A DNA stretch of 64,000 nt, from contig NZ_PIPJ01000001.1 in assembly GCF_003987135.1 (NCBI RefSeq), forward strand, positions 248,001 through 312,000, read 5' to 3'. Below, in pieces: positions 10,026 through 18,004 of the stretch. Under the pieces are notes generated by a model. It saw only the letters and a list, made by a program, of their open reading frames with translations, searched no databases and was not told the DNA's origin. Position 1 is the first letter of the stretch. Each line of letters starts with the position of its first letter. The position numbers were made by a program, and so were the translations under genes. This DNA is from Aliidiomarina iranensis. Lineage in GTDB: Bacteria; Pseudomonadota; Gammaproteobacteria; Enterobacterales; Alteromonadaceae.

Positions 10026-10832
10026 GTGGCGTTTGCGATTTTGGTAACTCAACATGAAAAAGGTAAGTTGATTGCGCCCGTTCTTCAGGAAATCGGTATT
10101 CGAGTAGTGGAAAACTCATCGTGGGATACGGATCAGCTTGGTACTTTTGCGGGTGAAGTAGAGCGTAGATTAACACCACATGAATGTGCGTTAGAAAAAG
10201 CAAAACAGGCAATCAAGCTAACCGGTTTAGGTATTGGCTTGGGTAGTGAGGGAAGTTTTGGTGGCGGCCCATTACCCGGCGTAATCAATTGGAACGAGGA
10301 AATCTTGTGTTTTTACCAACCAGAACACGAACGAGTGATATATGCTCGAGCGAGTGGCGCGTTCCCAGGAAAAAGCTTTGTACTTGAGCAAATTAGTGAT
10401 TTAGAGCACGTTGAGGAGCTAAGCAACCAAGGCCTGCATTGGATTGTTAAAATCAACGATGAAATATTGAAAGGGCTGAACTTAGCCATGCTAACGGAGG
10501 CACTTACGATTGCTGATCAGCATGGGCTGTTAACATGGCCGATTAAAGTTGAACCCGATCTTCGCGCCATGTATTGCCCACCTCGGCAACAAATGATTAA
10601 AAAAGCGGCAGAAGATTTAGCCCGGCGGCTGCAAGCCCTGTGCCCAGAATGTTCCGAGCCTAATTTTGTTGTAAAACATCAGGAAAAAGGATTACCGTGC
10701 GAGCTATGTTCGCTCCCTACGCAATTGCCCAGCCATGAAGTTTTACACTGTGAAGCCTGCGAGCACACAGAGAAACTTGGGGTTGCTGCTACAAGTGCAG
10801 ATTCGCAACATTGCCAATGGTGCAACCCCTAA
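10026..10832 (+). CDS. Third gene of the dab operon, DUF6671-like with C-terminal zinc-ribbon cysteines
   Basis: A protein of about 268 residues starting at a GTG with AGGAG six bases upstream; a longer frame from 9927 would run through dabA and is not believable. The N-terminal two thirds are a mixed fold with GSEGSFGGGP and a conserved-looking start AFAILVTQHEKGKLIAPVL. The last 60 residues hold paired cysteines (CPEC, CELC, CEAC, CQWC) that could form two small zinc ribbons. It resembles what I recall as DUF6671, a family without known function. The 10-base gap to dabA and lack of a terminator place it in the same transcript, so a role in assembly or zinc supply of DabA is possible but unproven. 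Confidence 0.75.
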   Translation: MAFAILVTQHEKGKLIAPVLQEIGIRVVENSSWDTDQLGTFAGEVERRLTPHECALEKAKQAIKLTGLGIGLGSEGSFGGGPLPGVINWNEEILCFYQPEHERVIYARASGAFPGKSFVLEQISDLEHVEELSNQGLHWIVKINDEILKGLNLAMLTEALTIADQHGLLTWPIKVEPDLRAMYCPPRQQMIKKAAEDLARRLQALCPECSEPNFVVKHQEKGLPCELCSLPTQLPSHEVLHCEACEHTEKLGVAATSADSQHCQWCNP

Positions 10833-10842
10833 GCCTCAGTGC

Positions 10843-11268
10843 TTATTCTCCAGCTACTCGAACCCCAGTGGGGCGCAATTGAAATAAAGTACGTGGATTC
10901 TCACTACCTTCTTCAGGTGCCAATTCAACTGTTTCTATCGCACCATAGGCCCAAGCAGTTTTGCCACGAGCAGCTATTGGAAATACCATTTCACCATCGT
11001 TCACTTTGATACGAAATAGCTCATGGTCCGCTGTGGTTTTTAAACTCATCCAACATCCCATGCGTTCGCACGAGTTGGTGACAACGCCTTCTATCAAAAT
11101 GTTTTTACCGATATAACTTTCCGGGTTTTCAAAGAAAGTTTCTAAACTTGTTGTCTCGATGTTCGGGATAGTTTCACCGAAAGATAGGCCGTTGCTGTTG
11201 TTTGCCTGTGCGGAAGTAACAAATACTGTTAATGCAAACAAAAGGGTAGTAATCAGAGAAGTTCTCAT
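10843..11268 (-). CDS. Exported DUF4920-like protein
   Basis: A 141-residue protein with a signal peptide ending near TSAQANN, so it is probably periplasmic. The mature part has an OB-fold-like pattern, GKNILIEGVVTNSCERMGCW followed by LFRIKVNDGEMVFP, matching DUF4920 proteins. The cysteines in SCERMGCW could bind a metal or form a disulfide. It is convergent with the dab operon (10 bases between stops). Upstream on the same strand lie a 53-residue ORF and a Fur-type box, so it may be the second gene of an iron-regulated transcript. Its function is unknown. Confidence 0.8.
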   Translation of the reverse strand: MRTSLITTLLFALTVFVTSAQANNSNGLSFGETIPNIETTSLETFFENPESYIGKNILIEGVVTNSCERMGCWMSLKTTADHELFRIKVNDGEMVFPIAARGKTAWAYGAIETVELAPEEGSENPRTLFQLRPTGVRVAGE

Positions 11269-11300
11269 TTTTAAGTATCCTATTAACGATTGATATTTGC

Positions 11301-11462
11301 CTACAGATTTTTCTTGTACTCACGAATTTTGAATTTCTTCTCACCAGATAAGGGTAGTTCCGCTTTTTCTTTTAAGGTACAAGAAATCGGAATTTGCTTG
11401 TCAGTTTGTTGCTCGTTCAGTAAACCTCTCGTGAACATAGCAGGAAGTTGTAATGTAATCAT
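11301..11462 (-). CDS. Unrecognised 53-residue ORF behind a Fur box
   Basis: A short frame starting at an ATG at 11462 with AGGAG nine bases upstream, and ending with TAG at 11301-11303. The product begins MITLQLPAMFTRGLL, contains a single cysteine (PISCTLKEKAELPLSGEKK) and ends with a basic tail. I do not recognise it. The position resembles that of hemP, a small gene often found behind Fur boxes, but the conserved HemP C-terminus is not present. The start lies 64 bases from a near-perfect Fur box, and the DUF4920 gene follows after 32 bases. Codon use cannot decide whether such a short frame is real; the ribosome site and operator are the main support. Confidence 0.5.
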   Translation of the reverse strand: MITLQLPAMFTRGLLNEQQTDKQIPISCTLKEKAELPLSGEKKFKIREYKKNL

Positions 11463-11789
11463 TTAGTTTTCGCTCCTAATCCTACAGAGCATATCTAAAA
11501 GCACATGCTCAATAAAACGAACGATAATGAGAATAATTCTCATTATAGAAAAGATCAAGTGCTAGAGTGAAAATTTAGCCTTCCGAACAATTTTCTCATC
11601 TGAGTAACATAATCTGCTTTTCAGCAAAGTGAGTTTTGCGCGGTTCTAGTTTCTAAGTGCCAAATAGTTGTAAGACTCAAACGCTCAAATGTAAAGCCTC
11701 AGTAAAATCAGGCACCTTCAGTGGGCAAAATCTGTGAAATAGCGTTTACTTACTACGAATCTTTACACTTTTACGCAGGAAACCTATTT
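11463..11789. other. Divergent spacer between the Fur-regulated unit and pgsB
   Basis: This spacer of about 327 bases holds the Fur box at 11526-11544 and otherwise only AT-rich sequence that must carry the pgsB promoter. I see no convincing -35/-10 pair, tRNA or further ORF. An in-frame upstream start for pgsB at 11721 is possible but would add 23 residues before the membrane helix. Confidence 0.5.
11526..11544. promoter_or_regulatory. Fur box
   Basis: The 19-base sequence AATGAGAATAATTCTCATT is an inverted repeat symmetrical at every position around the central base. It fits the AATGANAATNATTNTCATT consensus of gammaproteobacterial Fur sites. It lies 64 bases upstream of the leftward 53-residue ORF and about 246 bases upstream of pgsB, so the leftward unit is the likelier target. 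Confidence 0.8.
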
Positions 11790-12995
11790 ATGGTGATTCC
11801 AAATACAGTAGGTATTGTTCTGGCATTGTGGTGTTTTTTAGTGCTAGTGGGGTTGTTTGAGGCTTGGCGTCATCGAGCGCTAGTTCGCAAAATCCCTGTT
11901 CGCATCCATGTGAATGGCACTCGCGGAAAAACCAGTGTGACACGGTTAATCACGGCAGGGCTGAGAGGTGGTGGAAAGCGCGTATGTGCGAAAACTACTG
12001 GCTCGGCCGCGGCACTTACAGATCCCGAAGGTATCGAGTTCCCTATTTATCGCATAAGTGGTGCCAACATTATTGAGCAGATGCGCACAATGAAGCGCAT
12101 GGCATCGCTGCAACCAGAGATCGTTGTTATCGAGTGTATGGCTTTGCAGCCGCATTACCAATCACTCTCTGAATTACGCATGATCCGTTCAACTATTGGT
12201 GTTATCACCAACGCCCGGCCGGACCATTTAGAAGTAATGGGGCCAGGTGAGCGGGATGTAGCCTTAGCGTTAGCGGGCAGTGTGCCGGTAAAAGGGGATT
12301 TTTTCACGGCGGAGCGCGATCTATTGGATGTATTTGAACATGCAACGCAAGATCGCGGCACCACCTTGCACCCGGTAAAGCTTGAGCAGGTAGAGGCGAT
12401 TAGCGAAGAAACGATGGCAAAGTTTACTTATGCGGAGCATGCGGAAAATGTTGAGTTAGCGCTGCAAGTTTGCGAGCACGTTGGCGTGGAGCGGGAAGCC
12501 GCATTGAAGGGAATGCTGGCGCTCGAACCTGAAGCTGGCGCAATGCAGGTGTTGAAAGTGAATTATTTCCAACGGGATATCACTTTTGTAAATGCTTTTG
12601 CGGCCAACGACCCGGAATCAACTGGGCGCATTTGGGAACAAATGGTGGAAAAACATGGTAATGAACGCCGGCGAATTCTACTTATTAATTGCCGAGCCGA
12701 TCGGCCTCATCGCTCGCAACAACTAGCCCAAGCGGCACCAGATTGGCCCCCCGCCGATAAGTATATTTTGATGGGGTCTGGAACATTGCTGTTTGTGCGT
12801 GAAGCGGTGAAACGAGGAATACCCGCGGACAAATTACTAATAATGGAGAACGCCGCAATGGTAGATATCACCGAAAGTTTGCTTGAGGAAAGCGGCAACC
12901 GAGCGTTAGTGGTTGGCGTTTGTAATATACACGGCGGAGGCGAGGATGTTGCACGTTTCTTCCAAAACCGAGCCATCAGTAAGGATGATTTATGA
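11790..12995 (+). CDS. pgsB: PgsB/CapB-type poly-gamma-glutamate synthase, ATP-dependent ligase subunit
   Basis: A protein of about 401 residues with an N-terminal membrane helix (about 3-23) and an ATP-grasping Mur-ligase-like core. The P-loop HVNGTRGKTSVTRL lies at about 40-53, followed by VVIECMALQPHYQ and TNARPDHLEVMGPGE, all typical of CapB/PgsB. The family adds glutamate units to a growing gamma-linked chain at the inner face of the membrane together with PgsC. The ATG at 11790 has AGGA nine bases upstream and gives the usual family length; 11721 is an alternative. The gene overlaps pgsC by four bases. Which amino acid is polymerised cannot be told from the sequence. Confidence 0.9.
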   Translation: MVIPNTVGIVLALWCFLVLVGLFEAWRHRALVRKIPVRIHVNGTRGKTSVTRLITAGLRGGGKRVCAKTTGSAAALTDPEGIEFPIYRISGANIIEQMRTMKRMASLQPEIVVIECMALQPHYQSLSELRMIRSTIGVITNARPDHLEVMGPGERDVALALAGSVPVKGDFFTAERDLLDVFEHATQDRGTTLHPVKLEQVEAISEETMAKFTYAEHAENVELALQVCEHVGVEREAALKGMLALEPEAGAMQVLKVNYFQRDITFVNAFAANDPESTGRIWEQMVEKHGNERRRILLINCRADRPHRSQQLAQAAPDWPPADKYILMGSGTLLFVREAVKRGIPADKLLIMENAAMVDITESLLEESGNRALVVGVCNIHGGGEDVARFFQNRAISKDDL

Positions 12996-13567
12996 TTGCA
13001 TTAAATATTTTAGCTGTATCTATTGGCATAGGTTTGTTCTTCACCTTGCTGTTAACTCAAACCATGGGCTTAGCGGCAGGCGGCCTAGTTGTTCCTGGTT
13101 ATATGGCTCTGCAACTAACAAACCCATTGAACATTGCGGTAACCATTGTTGCTGCGCTCATAACCTATTTTATTGTGCGGTTGATCGCAAGTTACGTCAT
13201 TATTTATGGCCGCCGACAAACGATTATTATGATTTTAACGGGGTACTTAATTGCCGGTGTATTAGATGTTTTTCTGGGCAGCATGATTACCTGGATAGAT
13301 TTAGACATGATCGGTGATGGTGCAGATGGTGAGGCAAAAATTGCAACCTTAGAATCTTCGATGCTGATGTCGGTAATGGAAACCGATATTGTTGGCTACA
13401 TTATTCCAGGATTAATTGCTATTTGGTTTGATCGCCAAGGCGTGTTGCAAACTTTGTGCGGCCTTGCAGTAACCGCTGTTCTCGTGCGCTTAGCGCTAAT
13501 CGTGTTGATGCCTGAAGCGTTACAGGTATATGAAGCACAACAACAATTTTCTATTCCCGGCTGGTAA
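12992..13567 (+). CDS. pgsC: PgsC/CapC-type poly-gamma-glutamate synthesis membrane protein
   Basis: A 191-residue, highly hydrophobic protein with about five membrane helices. It has the family pattern TMGLAAGGLVVPGYMALQL near the start and TDIVGYIIPGLIAIWFDRQG later. It partners the PgsB ligase in the membrane. It is somewhat longer than the roughly 150-residue Bacillus protein, mainly because of the region around residues 100-125. It overlaps pgsB by the ATGA junction and is followed by pgsW after 13 bases. Confidence 0.88.
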   Translation: MIALNILAVSIGIGLFFTLLLTQTMGLAAGGLVVPGYMALQLTNPLNIAVTIVAALITYFIVRLIASYVIIYGRRQTIIMILTGYLIAGVLDVFLGSMITWIDLDMIGDGADGEAKIATLESSMLMSVMETDIVGYIIPGLIAIWFDRQGVLQTLCGLAVTAVLVRLALIVLMPEALQVYEAQQQFSIPGW

Positions 13568-13580
13568 AGGAGCACCTGAT

Positions 13581-14732
13581 ATGAGTAGCTTTTCGAAAAT
13601 GTATTGGCGGTCCTCTGGCGTTCCAGTTTGGGGCCTGATTTTTTTAACCGTTGCCGCAATCGGTGCGCTCCTTGCAGCTGAGAATCTGCGCGCAAGAGAT
13701 CAAGTGGTGGTTGATAATTATGCCACTATGGTTGCTGCTGCGAGCAAAATGCGAGAGGGGATGGAGCTATTACAGCCCCTTCGGGCGCAAATACATCCTA
13801 TTAGCCCAGAATCTGATCCACAGCGCTCAGGTATTATTGGCCTAACTAATAGCGATATCACCACTACGCGTGGCGGTTTAGAATCGAAACAAACCAGCAT
13901 TAACCCAAATTGGGCAGCCGTAGGGGTTAAATTACTCGCGGATGCTGGGGTTGGTGAGGGTGATTTAGTGGCCATGACGATTTCAAGTTCGTTTCCGGGA
14001 ATTAATTTGGCGATGTATTCAGCGCTTGAGGCTATGGGTGCCGATGCCATAATTGTTGCCTCAGGCTCATCATCGCAATATGGTGCAAACGTACCCGGGT
14101 TAACGTGGATCGATATGGAGCGTGAACTACGAAACGCAGGCGTTTTAAACTTAAAAAGCCTCACCGCTTCGATTGGTGGTGTAGAGGACCGTGGCGCAGA
14201 TATATCGCCAGAAGGCATTGCATCGATTGAACGGAGTATCGAACGTGCCGGCATTCCTTTATTAGCCCCCACCAGCTATGAAGAAGCGGTTGCTAAACGT
14301 ATTGCTATTTTTCGGGAAAATTCAGCCGATAGGCCCATCAAAGCTTTTGTTAACGTGGGCGGAGGCGCAACTATCGTGGGCCCTCCGGGTATTGATAATT
14401 ATTTTTCATCAGGCTTGATCACCAGTGTATCGGCACGTGCATTCGCAGTAGAAACCGTGATGGGTTACTTTCTCCGTGAAAATATTCCATCAATTCATAT
14501 GATCGGAATTAAAAATATGGCTGAACGGCACGGCTTACCGATCGCGCCAATAGCTGAGGTGCCTGTTGGTAACGGTGGCATTTATAGTGCAACTTCTTAT
14601 CGCAGGGGCCTAGCTTTAGCTTTAGCAATCGGATTATTTGGCCTAACTTGGTTAATTGTTCGTTCAGCTCGAATTACCAGTATTTGGCGCCGTACTAGTG
14701 AAACCGCGAAGGGTGTTCGGCCAATGGTGTGA
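13581..14732 (+). CDS. pgsW: PgsW-type poly-gamma-glutamate system protein
   Basis: A protein of about 383 residues with an N-terminal membrane helix (about 14-32), a large presumably periplasmic domain and a second helix near the C-terminus (ALALAIGLFGLTWLIV), followed by a basic tail. It matches the poly-gamma-glutamate system protein family that accompanies pgsB and pgsC in Gram-negative bacteria. The exact role is unknown; polymer transfer or export is a guess. I chose the ATG at 13581, with AAAGGAG eight bases upstream, over an in-frame ATG at 13530 inside pgsC. No pgsA gene follows: the next gene is convergent, after a hairpin. Confidence 0.82.
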   Translation: MSSFSKMYWRSSGVPVWGLIFLTVAAIGALLAAENLRARDQVVVDNYATMVAAASKMREGMELLQPLRAQIHPISPESDPQRSGIIGLTNSDITTTRGGLESKQTSINPNWAAVGVKLLADAGVGEGDLVAMTISSSFPGINLAMYSALEAMGADAIIVASGSSSQYGANVPGLTWIDMERELRNAGVLNLKSLTASIGGVEDRGADISPEGIASIERSIERAGIPLLAPTSYEEAVAKRIAIFRENSADRPIKAFVNVGGGATIVGPPGIDNYFSSGLITSVSARAFAVETVMGYFLRENIPSIHMIGIKNMAERHGLPIAPIAEVPVGNGGIYSATSYRRGLALALAIGLFGLTWLIVRSARITSIWRRTSETAKGVRPMV

Positions 14733-14765
14733 TACGGCGAAGTGATTTAGTAAGGCATAATCTAT

Positions 14766-14789
14766 GAGGCGCCTCTAGTTAGGCGCCTC
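14766..14789. terminator. Terminator-like hairpin between pgsW and the convergent amidohydrolase
   Basis: GAGGCGCCT at 14766-14774 and AGGCGCCTC at 14781-14789 form a perfect nine-base stem with a six-base loop. It sits between two convergent genes. The following TACTTTA is only weakly T-rich, so it may act on both strands but poorly, or depend on other factors. Confidence 0.5.
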
Positions 14790-14844
14790 TACTTTATGAG
14801 CGAAATTATTACCCTGTGTAAGCGAGTGAAAACGATTTGCCAGG

Positions 14845-16212
14845 CTAGTTGTAGCGTTCGCTAATCTCGCTCAACTTTGCATCGATAGCTTCCCGGCTCA
14901 ACCATTGGCCTCTAACCAAAACACCTTGTAGATTTTTCAATGCGTGCGCAGATTCGAGTGGGTTGTCTTTCAAAAGCATAAAATCAGCGCGCTGATCGGC
15001 TTTGATGTGGCCGAAATTATCGTTATCCGCAAAATAATCACCGGCGGCAACAGTAGCTGAGTAATAGATCGCTTCTAGTGGCATGCCGGCTGCTTGCATT
15101 TTTTCGATTTCGTGGTGAATTGAGAATCCCGGAACGCTAAAGAGCTGTGGCGCATCTGTACCGAAAATGATGTTTGCATTGGCATCGTGCAGTGCTTTGA
15201 GCAAAAGCTGGCGATTTTGTTGTTGAATTTCCGCATGGCTTTGATTGAAATACGCCATGCTTGGTCGGTTATAATAGTTGAGCCAGTTTTGACGAACCGA
15301 TTGGGGCACGAACATGAGCTCAGGATATTGTGCTAATTCAGCGGGATCTTCTGCGCCAATTAAGGTCGACCATAATGCTTGTGTTGGCACTATAGCGGTT
15401 TCATGGGTAAGCGTAAGATTAACTAGAATTTGCAATTCCTCATCGCTGATAGGGCGGTTCAGTGCATCCACATATTCAAGATAACCATCAAGATGATCAA
15501 TGGTGCGTTGGCCTTCAGCGAGCGCATTTATGAGGCCAACATCGGCCGGAACATGGCCCGCAAAATCCATGCTTGCTTCCCGAGCTGTGCGCGCTAGAGC
15601 CTGGTACTCGGCAAGTGTTAAACCTGGGTGGATTTTTAGCAGATCCCAGCCATCGTTGTTCTGAGTTAACACGCGCCGAGTTGCATCCTCCGCTGATTCA
15701 ATACTATTGCCATTAAAACTGGGCCCAGCCAGATAAAGAGTAGGGCCCATGCGCGTGCCATCGGCAATATCTGATTTTAACTGCAACTGATGTGGATAAC
15801 CGAGCATGCCGCGAACGGTTGTTACGCCGTTGGCGATATATAAAAAGAGCATGTCATCAGCATAAGTGGCTGGCAGGTCACCGAAATCAGTGGCCGGTGG
15901 CACGTGGCCATGCATTTCTGTGAAACCAGGCAGGATATAGCTGTTATTACCATCGATTCGCTGAGTGCCTGTGGTAAGCGAAGGTAGTGATTGAGAGTCT
16001 ATTACTAGAGCAATTCTATCACCTTGAATGACCACAGCTTGATTGCTGGAGATACGCGCATCACGCCCGTCCCATTCGATGACATTTACATTCGTGATCA
16101 CCAAACTCGCATCCAGTGGTGTTTCACTTGCAGTATTCTGCGAAACACTCTGACAACCCACCAGAAACGAAGCAATAATTAGAAAAAAGAGAGAGCTAAG
16201 AAATCTATTCAT
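14845..16212 (-). CDS. Amidohydrolase-family lipoprotein
   Basis: A 455-residue member of the metal-dependent amidohydrolase superfamily (imidazolonepropionase-like). A lipoprotein signal with the lipobox LVGC at about 16-19 suggests membrane anchoring in the periplasm. The first metal motif is MHGHVP near 100. The likely metal lysine and histidines follow in LLKIHPG and FAGHVPAD, and the late catalytic aspartate is in FGTDAPQL. The C-terminal ADFMLLKDNPLE is typical of the beta-sandwich end of this family. The substrate is unknown; some relatives hydrolyse peptides such as Xaa-Pro dipeptides. A second family member lies at 18005-19270. Confidence 0.88.
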   Translation of the reverse strand: MNRFLSSLFFLIIASFLVGCQSVSQNTASETPLDASLVITNVNVIEWDGRDARISSNQAVVIQGDRIALVIDSQSLPSLTTGTQRIDGNNSYILPGFTEMHGHVPPATDFGDLPATYADDMLFLYIANGVTTVRGMLGYPHQLQLKSDIADGTRMGPTLYLAGPSFNGNSIESAEDATRRVLTQNNDGWDLLKIHPGLTLAEYQALARTAREASMDFAGHVPADVGLINALAEGQRTIDHLDGYLEYVDALNRPISDEELQILVNLTLTHETAIVPTQALWSTLIGAEDPAELAQYPELMFVPQSVRQNWLNYYNRPSMAYFNQSHAEIQQQNRQLLLKALHDANANIIFGTDAPQLFSVPGFSIHHEIEKMQAAGMPLEAIYYSATVAAGDYFADNDNFGHIKADQRADFMLLKDNPLESAHALKNLQGVLVRGQWLSREAIDAKLSEISERYN

Positions 16213-16292
16213 TCAGAACACCGGTGCAGTTAACAAATTAGATTCAATTATCTTAGACTGCTGGCCCCTTATAAGCCAAACAAAAATCAGCT

Positions 16293-16331
16293 AAACACTG
16301 CACGGCAAAACACTGCACGGCAAAACATTGC
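16293..16331. repeat. Period-15 tandem repeat, 2.6 copies
   Basis: The unit AAACACTGCACGGCA occurs perfectly at 16293-16307 and 16308-16322, then a partial third copy AAACATTGC follows. It is one of three small tandem arrays in this spacer. Confidence 0.9.
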
Positions 16332-16354
16332 GCTGCTACACAAATACCCGCCAC

Positions 16355-16383
16355 ACACATATCTGCTACACACATATCTGCTA
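16355..16383. repeat. Second period-15 tandem repeat, 2 copies
   Basis: The unit ACACATATCTGCTAC at 16355-16369 is followed by ACACATATCTGCTA at 16370-16383. It has the same period as the array 24 bases before it, though the unit sequence differs. Confidence 0.88.
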
Positions 16384-16578
16384 GAGAACGCCTGATTTAA
16401 TGTTGAAGTCGAGCTGATGGCGCAAGGAATGAGGTTGCAACTAGCTAGTTGCCATTATTACAACCATTGTGCTTTTTGCTTGCAGTAATGTAATGATGAT
16501 ACTCCCGTGCCGCATGCATGCCCTATAAATGCCGTAGCGCAAATTCTTAGTTGTGGTAAGTTGCAGTTAATCAATTGC

Positions 16579-16618
16579 ACTCAAGTACTCAAGTACTCAA
16601 GTACTCAAACACTCAAGC
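16579..16618. repeat. Period-8 tandem repeat, 5 copies
   Basis: Three perfect copies of ACTCAAGT begin at 16579, followed by ACTCAAAC and ACTCAAGC. The array ends about 50 bases before the start of the XRE-DUF805 gene, so changes in copy number would alter promoter or leader spacing there. Confidence 0.9.
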
Positions 16619-16667
16619 AATTAAGCGAGCAAGTGAGTGAGTAAGCACAACAAGGAGTTGCTGCGGC

Positions 16668-17186
16668 ATGAATATTAATAGCGAAAAAGTAAAACAATTA
16701 CGCACGCAAAAGGGCTGGTCGCAAGAGCAGCTCAGTGAGTTTTGCGGTGTCAATTTAAGAACCATTCAGCGTTTAGAGAAAAGGGGCACGGCGTCACAAG
16801 AAACAGTGAAAGCCTTGGCCGCCGTATTTGCAGTCGATGCGCAAACATTTACGGCTTCAGACCAACCAGCTCCGAAGCGCGCGTTTACAATTATATTGAA
16901 TACTCTGAAAGACTTTGATGATTTTCAAAGCCGCGCAGAGCGCTATGAATTTTGGTGGTTCTTTATTTTCTTTGTACTTGCTTTAGCGCTCGCTGAAACC
17001 ATTCACTTGGCAGTGGCAAGCGCAGTAGCCATTATTCTTCTAATTCCCTTCCTTGCTGTTTCGACCCGCAGGCTCCGAGATGCCGGCCAAAGCGTCTGGT
17101 GGCAGCTCATGTACCTCGTGCCGTTTGGCGTGCTGCTTGTTCTTTATTATTTGGCGATGCCCAGTTTAAGAACTAAGAATAATTGA
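16668..17186 (+). CDS. XRE helix-turn-helix protein fused to a DUF805-type membrane domain
   Basis: A 172-residue protein. Residues 1-60 are a Cro/XRE helix-turn-helix (RTQKGWSQEQLSEFCGVNLR, then TIQRLEKRG). Residues from about 75 to the end look like DUF805, with RAERYEFWWFFIFF, two or three helices and the basic STRRLRDAGQSVWW motif. A DNA-binding head on a small membrane domain suggests a membrane-tethered regulator; its signal is unknown. AAGGAG lies about ten bases before the ATG. It stands alone, 71 bases before an unrelated exported protein. Confidence 0.82.
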   Translation: MNINSEKVKQLRTQKGWSQEQLSEFCGVNLRTIQRLEKRGTASQETVKALAAVFAVDAQTFTASDQPAPKRAFTIILNTLKDFDDFQSRAERYEFWWFFIFFVLALALAETIHLAVASAVAIILLIPFLAVSTRRLRDAGQSVWWQLMYLVPFGVLLVLYYLAMPSLRTKNN

Positions 17187-17257
17187 TGCTCCTTGATTTC
17201 TAAAAAATCCAACCCTTGTGCTATATCTTTGTCATGGATATTCATGAGGGTAAAGAT

Positions 17258-17983
17258 ATGAAGGTGTTTCACCTGAGACTGAAAACTATAATTTGTGGAC
17301 TGCTATTCACGCTATTTTGTAATCCAGCATTGAGTACTGAAGACGTTATGAAGCAAGCTGGACGGTGTGCTGTGAATTATCTGCAGGTTTCTCACGCATC
17401 GGCAGCCAACCGGGTGATCGTCGACTATGAGCAAATTGATGTGAGAGAACGTGCTTGGCATTTAATTCGAACTTATCAACTCAATCCCTCAATATCTGGA
17501 AGTGGGAATAATTTTGCGGTGGATCTCAATCGATTCGTGCAAGGTAAATCGAATTCCTTGCAGTTAGGAGTGAATGGAAACGTTGTTTTGTTTCCTGAGG
17601 CCTCAATAAAGGACGACCTTGATTCACAAGATAGAAGTGCTCAACTAAGTGCTATCCAAACATTGGCAGCATGCGATGATCTTTACGGATTCACGCCAAA
17701 GATAACGGCCATCGATTTAACCAGTGACTTTGACTGTGCTGTCTCATACTGGTTATTAGGAGCATTCAATCCTGCGCAGCGCGCAATGGCGTCGGAGCGT
17801 ACGAGATTTGCTATGCGTAGACATATTCAAGTTAACCCTGATACGAATGCCGCGCAATTGGAACAACAGGTGTTGGCTGAAGGGCAAAGTCGTGGTCGCC
17901 GAATCCAGCAAGGGTTGGATTCAGCGAATGTTATTCAGGAAACGCTCGGCAGGTGCGAGTCACAATATGGGCTTGGACAATGA
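17258..17983 (+). CDS. Exported protein of unknown function
   Basis: A protein of about 241 residues beginning with a signal peptide (MKVFHLRLKTIICGLLF, cleavage probably after NPALS). The mature part is soluble and mixed alpha/beta. It has cysteines in AGRCAVNY, ACDDLYG, FDCAVSYW and GRCESQYG, which could pair in the periplasm. Two arginine-rich segments (RTRFAMRRHIQ and RGRRIQQ) may form helices. I do not recognise the family. The ATG at 17258 follows a GAGGGTAAAG ribosome site; in-frame starts at 17216 and 17234 would put extra residues before the signal peptide. It is convergent with the amidohydrolase at 18005. Confidence 0.7.
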   Translation: MKVFHLRLKTIICGLLFTLFCNPALSTEDVMKQAGRCAVNYLQVSHASAANRVIVDYEQIDVRERAWHLIRTYQLNPSISGSGNNFAVDLNRFVQGKSNSLQLGVNGNVVLFPEASIKDDLDSQDRSAQLSAIQTLAACDDLYGFTPKITAIDLTSDFDCAVSYWLLGAFNPAQRAMASERTRFAMRRHIQVNPDTNAAQLEQQVLAEGQSRGRRIQQGLDSANVIQETLGRCESQYGLGQ

Positions 17984-18004
17984 AGTGGTTGCTAGACTGG
18001 CGAG

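Larger units (their letters stand above)
16213..16667. other. Repeat-rich intergenic spacer
   Basis: About 455 bases without a believable gene. It contains two period-15 tandem duplications (16293-16331 and 16355-16383), a five-copy period-8 array (16579-16618), and a loosely repetitive GAGT-rich stretch before the ribosome site of the XRE-DUF805 gene (AAGGAG about ten bases before its ATG). It must also hold promoters for both flanking, divergent genes, but I could not place them. Confidence 0.6.

Noticed and set aside
13718-14272. 184-codon minus-strand frame inside pgsW
   Set aside because: It is antisense to a well-supported operon gene, with no family resemblance.
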